A DNA stretch of 64,000 nucleotides, from the NCBI RefSeq assembly GCF_000499845.2, contig NC_023757.2:42821798-42885797 (forward strand). Reading direction: 5' to 3'. Shown here piece by piece: positions 1-9,019 of the stretch. Every line of letters begins with the position of its first letter. Positions within the stretch are counted from its first letter, which is position 1. This DNA is from Phaseolus vulgaris. Taxonomy: Eukaryota > Streptophyta > Magnoliopsida > Fabales > Fabaceae. Made by a program: the position numbers and the translations under genes. The notes under the pieces were generated by a model, which ran no database searches, was not told where the DNA came from, and saw nothing but the letters and a program-made list of their open reading frames with translations.

Positions 1-248
1 ATAATTCAGATAACCTTAGTTATATGTGCCGACCGAATGAACGGTTAATTAATTCGGATAACGTTTAAGTTATAATTCGGATAACCTTAGTTATATGTGC
101 CGACCGAATGAACGGTTGATTAATAATCTAAATATTAATTTCTGACCAAGGTTGGTAATTTAAAGTGCCTCGTTAAAACCTTCTCGGTAGAAAACCCTCC
201 TTAGGGATAAAACAACCGAGCGAGGAAAGAGTGCACTAAATTCATTCA
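1..248 (-). repeat. Retrotransposon 3' non-coding tail with 71-bp tandem repeat
   Basis: This is the stretch downstream of the pol stop codon, before the 3' LTR, which is off the edge. It holds a direct repeat with a 71-base period: the block starting at 1 recurs at 72 with one or two mismatches over about 50 bases, including the shared motif GCCGACCGAATGAACGGTT. A partial third echo (AATTCGGATAAC) lies at 51-62. No coding potential is seen. The right part (about 160-235) looks like the usual conserved tail after pol in this group of elements. Confidence 0.7.
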
Positions 249-1094
249 TCAACTGTAATAGAATTTGAGATGCGTGGCATTCCACGTTCTCGGTATAGAT
301 TTTCCTGACAAATATTCTAAGTAATATGCTCCTCCTGTTGCTGCGTCAGAAATGCGGAATGGTCCTTCCCAGTTACTTGAAAACTTTCCGCCGTCCTTCC
401 GAGCGTCGCTGCGCATGCGCCAAACTAAGTCTCCCTTCTGATAGCTTCGTGGCTTCACTTTCGAGTTATACCTTCGTGCTGCTCGTATTTTGCATGCTTC
501 TTCCCTTATCTTGTATTTGTCTCTTAATTCATTGATGAGGTCGAGGCCGACCAGTAGACTTTCTTTATTCAAGTCTAAGTCTAATGTCTGTCGGCGCAAT
601 GAAGGCTCGCCGATTTCGACCGGAATCATGGCTTCTGTGCCGTACGTCAGGCTGTAAGGTGTTTCTTGAGTCGTTGATTGGGGAGTACAGCGATAGGCCC
701 ATAGAACCTCTAACAATTCTTCAGTCCAGTTTCCCTTGGACGGGCCAAGTCTCTTTTTTAACTCATTGAGAATAACTTTGTTGGCTGCTTCCGCCTGACC
801 GTTGGTTTGAGGGTGTTCGACCGAACTCGTTATATGTTTGATATGGAGTTTCTCATAGAATTCAGCTAGCCCTCGGTCGGTGAATTGTCGACCGTTGTCT
901 GTGATAATGATCTGAGGTAGGCCGAACCTGCAGACAATGTTTTTCCATACAAAGCTCTGTACATTACGGGCGGTGATGGTTGTCAATGGTTCGGCCTCAA
1001 TCCATTTGGTAAAGTAATTTATGCCAACCAACAGGAACTTGCATTGCCCTTTTCCGGGTGTGAAAGGTCCGATAATATCCATTCCCCATTTCAC
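249..1094 (-). pseudogene. Integrase catalytic core and C-terminal part of gypsy pol (out of frame with upstream pol)
   Basis: The 281-residue reading frame is the retroviral-type integrase core (rve) and C-terminal region. The acidic triad is visible: D6 in GMDIIGPF, D66 in ITDNGRQF and E102 in NGQAEAANK, giving the D-D-35-E spacing. The C-terminal part carries the KGDLVWRM segment typical of Tat and Athila pol ends, and the frame ends at a natural pol terminus. The core itself looks intact, but it is in a different frame from the rest of pol. The shift falls at or near a run of six G on the plus strand (1104-1109), between the zinc-binding domain and the core. The listed Met is therefore not a real start. 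Confidence 0.9.
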
Positions 1095-4000
1095 AAATGG
1101 CCAGGGGGGATAGGATGTAGTGCAAGTGTTCTGGTTTTTGGTGTGATAAGGTGTCGAACTCCTGACACTTCACACATTTTTGAACGTACTCGGTGCAGTC
1201 TCCCTGCACGGTCGGCCAGTAGTATCCAGCTCTTAGAATTTTGGCGGACATAGTCCGTGCTCCTGAATGGGTTCCGCATATCCCTTCGTGTAACTCGGTC
1301 ATCACATAGGTGACTTGTTCTGGACTAAGGCATTTTAGGAGGGGACGGGAGTACCCTCTCCTGTAAAGATCTTGGCCAATGAGTATGTATCGGGCGGCTT
1401 GTAGTTTCATTATTTTCTCCAAGTGTGAATCGCATACACCATCGGTCAGATATTGTTTTATGGGAGTCATCCAGTTAGGTTGCGTGTCGGTCGCCATGCA
1501 TTCTTCGGTACCGACACTTGGTTTAGCAAGGGTCACGTGTATGGCCGATCGGTGGACACCTTTCTTTTTTAGGGTAGCCAATCTTGATAGAGCGTCCGCC
1601 CGAGTGTTATTTTCCCTCCGTACGTGTTGGAATGAGATTTCTTTGAACCTGTCTACAAGATTTTTCACAAAATGAAAATATTGTTGAAGTAACGTTTCTC
1701 TTACCTCATACTCCCCTGTGAGTTGTCCGACGACTAGACGAGAGTCGCTCTTACAAGTTATACTTGTTATCTCTAACTCGATCGCCAGATGTAGACCTGC
1801 GATTATAGCCTCATACTCGGCCTGATTATTGGAAGTTTTAAATTCGAACTTCATGGCTTGTTCGATAACGATCTCTCCTGGTCCTTCAAGTACAACTCCC
1901 GCCCCGGACGAACGACTGTTCGATGACCCATCTACGTATAATGTCCATCTGGGAGTTTCTTCGGTCGGATAGGGAGTGAGCTCTGCTGTGAAGTCAGCAA
2001 GGGCTTGGGACTTGATGGCCCCCCTGGGTTGGTATTCGATATGGAATTCTGACAGTTCGACTGCCCAACCTATCATTCGTCCGGCCAAGTCAGGTTTGAT
2101 GAGAATCTTCATAATGGGATAGTTAGTCTTAACCATAACCTTGTGATTTTGGAAGTACATCCGCATCTGTCGTGCGGTAATGACTAAAGCTAAGGCAACT
2201 TTTTCGACCATTTGGTATCGGGTCTCCGCGTCGTGTAGGACTCGGCTGATGAAATATACCGGTCGTTCTTCCGCTTCAATTTCTTGTACTAGAACGGAAC
2301 TCACTGCTTCATTGGAGACAGCTAGGTAGACTACAGTGGGTTCTCGTGCGTTCGGTTTCTGGATGACCGGTGGGGATGACAAAAATGTTTTTAGCTGTTG
2401 GAAATTTTGTTCGCATTCATCTGTCCATTCAAACTTAGTCGTTTTCTTCAAAAGTTTTATAATGGGTCTCGTTCGTTCAACAAGCTTAGGTACGAACCGA
2501 GATAACGATGTAAGACGACCAACTATTCTCTGAATCTCTTTGAGTCCGCTGGGACTTCTCATTTCATATACCTCCATGTTCCGACCGATCATGTCGTGGA
2601 ATACGTGATTCATAAGTCGCTGGTACGTGGCTCCGACATTCTTGAGACCGAACGGCATGACTTCATAGAAGAAATTATCAGAATCCGTTCTAAACGCGGT
2701 CTTCTCTCGATCACGGTGGTACATTTGTATTTGGTTATAACCCGAATAAGCATCAAGGAAACTGAGGATTTGATGACCGGCTGCACCGTCGACCAGTCGG
2801 TCGATTGTAGGTAAGGGATACGAGTCCTTTGGGCATGCTTTATTAAGGTCTGTATAATCTACACACATTCTCCATTTTCCATTTGCCTTTTTTACAGTCA
2901 CCACATTGGCTAACCACGTTGTGTAGTGGGCCTTCTGAATAAAACCAGTTTGAACTAGCTTGTCTGTTTCTTCCCGTGCGGCTTTGCGCCGTTCTTCACC
3001 TAGTTTCCTTTTCTTTTGAGCGATCGGCCTGGCCTCTTTATAGACAGACAACCGATGGGTAATTACATCTGGTTTTACCCCTGACATGTCTGCAGCAGTC
3101 CAAGCGAAAAGATCAGCATTTTTTGTTAATGTCTTACCGATCGCCTCTCGGTCGTCCAGTTTGAGAGACGTTCCCATGTGTGTCTTTCGGTCTTTGTCAC
3201 GGAAGAATATGGGTTGAAGATCTTCCCCTGCTTCCATCCGGGGATCATCCAATCGAGGATCCAGATCAACTAAAGCGACTAAGTGTCTTCTGGATTCTCT
3301 TCCTTTAGAACGTCTTTCTGGCGACCGGCCTCTTCGCTCTGTGGTTCGCTCGGCCGACGTGGCATAAAGCCTTCGGGTCGGCTCCACCTTCAGGCTAGCT
3401 ACATAGCACTTTCGTGCTATCTTTTGATCTACATGCACGGTTGCTATATCTCCATTGACCGAGGGGAACTTCATAGCTAAGTGAGGAGTTGAGACAATGG
3501 CTTTCAACCTGTTGATAGATGGACGACCGAGCAAAATATTGTACGATGTGTTGGCGTTGACGAGTAGGTATCGTATGTTGATGGTTTTACTGAGGTAATC
3601 GTCACCAAATGTAGTGTATAAATCAATAAATCCTCTCTTATCGACTCTTTCTCCTGAGAAACCAACTATCTGTTCGTTGTAGGGTTGTATCTCCGCCTCT
3701 GGGATCTTCATCTTCTTAAATGTTTCCCAGTAAAGGATGTCGACCGAGCTGCCTTGATCTACTAAGACTTTTGCGATTGCGAATTTGTCTATCTCCACAG
3801 TTATTACCATAGGATCATCTTGAGATGGGTCAATTGCTGTGAAATCATCGTCGGTGAAAGTGATTGGTGGTATGTGCGGTCGGCGTTGTGTGGAGGTATG
3901 AACGAATTGAATTGCCCTTAAATGTTTCTTCCTTGCTGAATTAGAACATCCTCCATCTGCAAAACCACCGGCAATGTAGTTAATCTCTTGAGGGGGCTGG

Positions 4001-4440
4001 CCGAGTGATACCGGTCCAGCGATTGTATTGATGACCGCGCGAACTTTCTGTTTAGTTCGGCTCCTACGCTCAGGGCTTTCGCTTTTAGGTCTCGTTCGTC
4101 GAACCGGACTTTCGCTTCTTTTCCTTCTGTTCGAACAATAATGATTCTCGCGGGTTCGGTCATCTCTTCGTCCTACACGTTCTCGGGGATCATGATCACG
4201 CTGGGGTGACCTGGATATAGTAACGGTAGCTTTCACGAACTTACGGAGGTGACCGGCCTGGACAAGCTCTTCAATTTTATCTTTTAGTGTTTGGCATCCT
4301 TCGGTCGTGTGACCGTAGTTACGATGGTACTGGCAACGTTTACTGGTATCGGCATTAGGAGGGGTTTGCGACTGCTTTAGTGCCGGAATCAATTCAATTT
4401 GTAGTGCTTCGTCTAGAACTTTCCCCCTTGGTACAATCAA
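997..4440 (-). pseudogene. Gypsy gag C-terminus, protease, reverse transcriptase, RNase H and integrase zinc domain
   Basis: A 1147-residue frame. Rough positions: zinc-knuckle-like CQYHRNYGHTTEGC at 36-49; aspartic protease VLVDQGSSVDILY near 225; reverse transcriptase from about 500, with KWRMCVDYTDLNKACPKDSYPLP and YSGYNQIQM; a degenerate RNase H-like linker near 720-800; the RNase H proper with LYVDGSS from about 830; and the integrase HHCC zinc domain at about 1050-1100. The reverse transcriptase stops after NMEVY and jumps straight to SPSGLKEIQRIVGRL, so the catalytic YVDD box and roughly 80 following residues are gone. The reading frame is kept across the gap. The last 40 or so residues are out-of-frame translation past the frameshift near 1104-1109. 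The frame is open upstream into gag, so the Met is not a real start. Confidence 0.92.
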
Positions 4441-4607
4441 GGGAGTGTAGCTGTGGAAGCGGGGACCCCTGTTGGGGCGATGGCGATCTCGGTCGGTCGG
4501 AACTATGGGGGGACGAATCCCTTTGCCTCTGTCCGCGTTCTCTGCATGTGTCTTTCAATGATAATCAATGTGTTCTTCTATCTGCATGAACTTTGTCGCT
4601 CTTGTTC

Positions 4608-5477
4608 TTAATTCATCCATATTACACGGGGCCGTTTGATAAGACTTTCAGTGAACCTCCTAGGTAGTATGGCTGAGACCAAATGATGCATGGCTATTTC
4701 TGGATTAAGGTTACGAATGCTCATACACACTTTGCTAAATCTGTTCATGAATGTTCTTAATGATTCTCCCCTTTCTTGTTTGACATTCAGGAGGGACATG
4801 GAGGATGTCCGATGAGGTCTACTTGTGGCATATTGTGTGGTGAATTTCAATTCCAAAGCGTCGAAGCTTGTAATGGAATTGGGTGGAAGATCAGAGAACC
4901 ATCCGAGGGGGCCTTCCCTGAGAGAGGTGGGGAAGACTTTACACCACACCGTCCGATCAGTTGTGTAAAGGGTCATTTGAGTTCTAAATATATTCAGATG
5001 TTCGTCTGGGTCTGTGGATCCATCGTAAAGATTTATCGTTAGGCCTTTCCACTTGTCAGGGAGAGGAGTGGCTATGATATCATCAGTGAACGGATGGCCT
5101 CTCGGGTTTGCTACCCTGTTTGGGGTTACCTGCTTTACACTCTGATGGGTGTGCTGAACGAGTGATGTGGGAGGTATAGTTTGGGCTATTGTCTTCGTGC
5201 CTGACTGGAGTGGTGGTGGAGAAGGCGCACGTGAATGTCCCTCACGCTCAGATTGCTCGAGTCTTTCCATCAATCTTTTGTTCTGCTCTTTCAGTTGAGC
5301 TATCTCTTCTGCATGCCGTTGGCGTTCCTCTTCCTGTCTTTTCTTCTCTTCCTCTTGACGTAGTTGATCAATGGCTCCCTTCTGGAGCAACTCCTGCATC
5401 TGAATCTGGAGGGTTTGGAGTATCGTCCTATGTTCTTCCGTGGCAGTATCATTGTTGTTGTTCGTCGTTGAACCCAT
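4608..5477 (-). pseudogene. Gypsy gag (Retrotrans_gag), frameshifted
   Basis: A 289-residue frame starting at a plausible gag ATG 62 bases downstream of the primer-binding site. Residues about 30-80 form a charged Glu/Gln/Arg-rich coiled-coil-like stretch. The retrotransposon gag domain occupies about 170-280, with the characteristic GWFSDLPPNSI, F..L...F..QY and GESLRTFMNRF segments. Near 4615-4630 the frame shifts by one base relative to the homologous continuation. The continuing frame then meets a TGA on the minus strand at 4555-4557 before it joins the frame of the pol ORF without another shift. Gag and pol were therefore probably one long reading frame, now split by one frameshift and one nonsense codon. 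Confidence 0.9.
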
Positions 5478-5520
5478 CCTTGAGGGTTGGTTCCTCTAGG
5501 TTTGGGAATAGTGATTACTC

Positions 5521-5539
5521 GGCCCCACGGTGGGCGCCA
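5521..5539 (-). other. Primer-binding site of the gypsy element
   Basis: On the minus strand the LTR ends in CA at 5542, followed by two bases (AT) and then TGGCGCCCACCGTGGGGCC. The TGG start, two bases after the LTR, is the position of a retrotransposon primer-binding site. It does not match the initiator-Met tRNA primer (TGGTATCAGAG) common in plant copia elements. The tRNA used was not identified. Confidence 0.7.
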
Positions 5540-5541
5540 AT

Positions 5542-6019
5542 TGTACCTGTATGGATATTGGGGACTGAGTAATGTTGATCCACGTCAATACAAGGTGTCT
5601 GCTTCACTCTTAATTGTCCTGTTCTTCAAGTCTCCTTCTTCTCCGCGTGCCTCGGTCGGCCGGTAGGGGTACCTGCGATTGTGCTCCGACGCTCAAGTGA
5701 GCGATCTTTCTCCGTGAGAATTTCCTGATTATCTGAAAAACGTACCTTTTTTCCTTCCAGAAGTTCCTTTTATGGGTTGACCTGGGCCTGGGCCATCTGG
5801 GTCAGGCAGTTGATGGTTAGAGACATGTTTAGTGGTTCTTGGGTCGTGCTTGATGGTGTCCTGAAAATTAGGGGAGTGGTCCAGAGGACATGCTTCGACT
5901 TAGTCAATGGTCATCGTTACCGCTTTCCACTTCACGCGAAATAATCGTAGTGGATTTGATTAGATTTAATTAGGTTTACTCGACGTAAATCACTCGGTCA
6001 TTCGGTGCCTACCGGTACA
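5542..6019 (-). repeat. 5' LTR of the gypsy element
   Basis: Boundaries are inferred. On the plus strand the segment begins TGTACC and ends GGTACA, a perfect 6-base terminal inverted repeat with canonical TG and CA ends, 478 bases long. The inner end lies two bases from the primer-binding site. The five bases after 6019 (AGATA) would be the target-site duplication; the partner copy lies outside the window. A TATA-like CCATAAAAGG is present on the minus strand at 5766-5775. Confidence 0.72.
5766..5775 (-). promoter_or_regulatory. Possible TATA box in the LTR
   Basis: Minus-strand CCATAAAAGG lies roughly mid-LTR, in the direction of gag-pol transcription. It is the most TATA-like motif noticed in the LTR. 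No experimental support. Confidence 0.35.
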
Positions 6020-6286
6020 AGATATTTTCTTTGATCTTCTCATTTCAAAGTTTAATTATCAATAGATATGTAGCATAATGCAAGTAAGTTACGTGGTTCT
6101 TTGCTTGCCTCAATATTTATTCTCTGATATCTAATTACAGATGCTGATTCCTTTCAAAATCACGCTCAGCCGTGGCAGCCTTTAGCAAAATCCAGAGAAC
6201 CGATTCTATATTAATGCTTATGCCATAAAATCACACTTTTACGATAACAACTATGAATGAAGTTCATTCTAGGAATGCTTTGCAAA

Positions 6287-6408
6287 GCTTGTGGGGGAAT
6301 CTGTTTTTTGAGACTCGTTTTTCGAAAGGGCATGACCAAAAAAACTATGCTTGTGGAGGAATCTGTTTTTTGAGACTCGCTTTTCGAAAGGGCATGACCA
6401 AAAAAACT
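6287..6408. repeat. Tandem duplication, 62-bp unit, two copies
   Basis: The two units start at 6287 and 6349 and share GAATCTGTTTTTTGAGACTC and CGAAAGGGCATGACCAAAAA, with only a few substitutions. Two copies only. Confidence 0.85.
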
Positions 6409-6858
6409 AAGTAATTATATTAAATTCATCTCCTTCGATTGTAGGTGTTGTATATGCATCCGCGACTACTGTGGACCAATATTCATGCTGACTGCTGCAG
6501 CGTTTCTGTATATGACAATATATGTAAAACAATAAACTAAACCACCAATTTATAAGAAAGTAATAAAAAATGTCCTTTTTGACAAAACTGATGATAAATA
6601 TAAAATGCTATCTTTCACATGGTTACCTCCACCATCACCAGGTGCAGGTTGTCCAGCCTATGCAAGCATTAGGATAGGGAAAAATAATGTATTAAAAAAG
6701 AGCCAAGAATATAATTCCTCTGTCTAGGAAAAGTGGGAGTCAAGGAGTTTATGTCGGATGCAACTCCTGCACTTATGTTTTCTGTTCAAATGTACATTCA
6801 AGTAAAAGAAATTTGGAGGACATTCAAGTAACATGTTTTGTCAAACGAATGAAAGGTA

Positions 6859-6968
6859 GAAGTGTTTCTTGATTAACTAGTGTAATGTAACCTGTGAAAG
6901 ACATTGCATTATTGAAGTGTTTCTTCACTAACTAGTGTAATGTAACCTGTGAAAGATATTGCATTATT
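6859..6968. repeat. Tandem duplication, 55-bp unit, two copies
   Basis: Units start at 6859 and 6914 and share AACTAGTGTAATGTAACCTG and GTGAAAGA(C/T)ATTGCATTATT. About four differences separate the copies. Confidence 0.85.
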
Positions 6969-8864
6969 GAAATGACGAATGTTGCCAATAGATGTTTCTC
7001 CCATACCTTATTCACTTTTTGTTGTTTTTGCAAGTGCAAAAACATTTGCCTATGTTGGCCTGATCAGATCTTTAAATATCTCAAATATGCATTGAAGAGT
7101 TTATGTAAAGATTCTGGTATTATTTTTAAGTACTCATTATAAAAGTTAACAAACTGTAATGTCTGGACTATTTTCTCATTGTTTGATTAGAAAATTATGC
7201 CTAAAAATATGTCACCACTTGTAAGAGTCATAGTATACCATCAATTGAATGAAGTTAAGGGAAAGGAAATGATATATTCACCTGCTACAATATATGATGA
7301 TATGAAGAAATGGTATTTTTGTTTTCATATTTCATGTAAAAAAGTGAAATTAAAATGAATTAGAATAGGATTATAGAATGGTGCATATCACTTATCTAAA
7401 TGAAATATTCACCTCTTTCTCTCTCTCTCTTCAAGTGGGTGCATAAGTTAGTGCAACAATATTCTCCTCCTATATTCTACAATATCTATAGTACCACTAA
7501 GGTGAACAGAGCTCTACCATTGGTTTTAGTGTTGACATAGATTTAAACTAATGTACACGGAAATAAATATATATAACACTGTGATTGACAAAAAGAAGTT
7601 GAAGATGCTGGCAATTAAGGTGCATGGTTAGATACATACAGTCTAACAATAGGTGTGAACAGAATATTGACATAGTAATAGTATAATCTCTTTTCTCAAA
7701 CATTCTTCTTTCAGTTTCACTAAGTTGACAGCAACTCACATAAGGTCATTTAGTTACTCTTATAACATCTAATTATATAGTCTTTTAGTGGTAAAATAGA
7801 ATCTTTTTTCTATAGTATTAAAGCAATCATGCAACGTGTCACTTTTATTAGCCATGCCATTCTAAGTGAAAACTTGTATTTTAAGATCAGAACTTCTTAG
7901 TAGAGTTCCTCCATATTTAGACACTAAGAACAATTCTAAGCCATCGACTAGGATTTTGGATAGCGCAATGAAACAGAATTTAAACAAAGAATATTAAAAT
8001 TTCATTATTTTATTAATTAAATTATTTTGAGTGATCATTAAAAACATATATTTGATCATTCAAAACAGAATAATACATTTACAATATTACAACACAATAT
8101 ACTATTTCAATAATGCATACAAAGAATCACAACTATGATTTCAAAAGTATACATGTTGGCCTCATAGAGATGGCTACATTGAATCCACATTCAACAAATT
8201 CAGATTTGCTTATCAAACACTACAGACAAACGCCACCCCTTTCATTCTTCTTGTATTTCATGAAAGCAAAAACACTGGATGTAGAAATGTTGACCTGAGA
8301 AACTAGACATACAAATACTGTAAAAGAACTCCAAACTTCATCATATTTCAAATGACATTTCAAATTTCAAATTCGAAAATTCAATACACTTATCAGCTAC
8401 TTTATCTCACTGCAAAGCTGCAAATTCTCAGCATTCCATTTTGGCTAAAAAGGAAATCTACACATATGACGTGAGAAAAGAGTGGTTGTGTGTTTTGCTT
8501 TTAATTGTGTGAGAAAAGAATGAACAAAACAAATCTTGAAATCAGATTTCAAGATTCAAAATCGAAAATACAGAATATACTACCTACCTTCTTTCGGCAC
8601 TTCAATTTTGGCTTGACTGAGAAAAGAATGAAGGAACCACGACTGTGTTCACATTGAGCAAACCTGATGTACACGTGCCTGTGTTTGTTTTGTGTCTCCG
8701 TTTTCTTGTTTTGGTACTTTTGCTTTATTGATTTTTTTTCAAACAACCTGTGAACGACACGTGTAAAAACTTCCGTATGTGCTCAATAATGACTGAGAAA
8801 AAAGAGTAAGAAATGACAAACTGGGTGGACCTATGCATACACTTCAAGGAATCACCCCTTTGGC

Positions 8865-8942
8865 CCTTCACTTATTCTTCATGTTCTTTCTTCTCAACCA
8901 TTCCCTTCACTTATTCTTCATGTTCTTTCTTCTCAACCAATC
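8865..8942. repeat. 39-bp direct duplication in the NadA leader region
   Basis: CCTTCACTTATTCTTCATG with the pyrimidine-rich tail after it occurs at 8865 and again at 8904, nearly identical. It sits about 80-155 bases before the chosen start codon, so it may lie in the 5' UTR or core promoter. Confidence 0.75.
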
Positions 8943-9019
8943 CCACTTTTGCAGCTATTTTAATCCTTTCGCTCTTTCGCTCCAATTCAACCCTTTCCAC
9001 GCATTCCTACTACCTAGCC

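Larger units (their letters stand above)
1..6019 (-). mobile_element. Ty3/gypsy LTR retrotransposon, Tat-like lineage, incomplete at window edge
   Basis: Reading the minus strand from right to left, the order is LTR (6019-5542), primer-binding site, gag, protease, reverse transcriptase, RNase H, integrase, then a non-coding tail that runs off the left edge. Integrase lies after RNase H, which is the Ty3/gypsy order. A degenerate RNase H-like region follows RT and a second RNase H domain with a clear YVDGSS motif follows that; two RNase H regions are a hallmark of the Tat lineage in plants. Coding capacity is broken by two frameshifts, one stop and one in-frame deletion, so the copy is not autonomous. 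The 3' LTR is not in the window, so age cannot be judged from LTR divergence. Confidence 0.93.
6020..9019. other. Intergenic: two short tandem duplications and the NadA upstream region
   Basis: No convincing gene. It holds a 62-base direct duplication at 6287-6408, a 55-base direct duplication at 6859-6968, a CT microsatellite at about 7416-7432, and AT-rich DNA. The right end is the promoter and leader of the quinolinate synthase gene. Confidence 0.6.

Noticed and set aside
6420..6670. Possible small spliced gene on the minus strand (splice-like GTAACC near 6628 and TGCAG near 6500)
   Set aside because: No phase of the two putative exons joins without a stop, and no protein family is recognisable.
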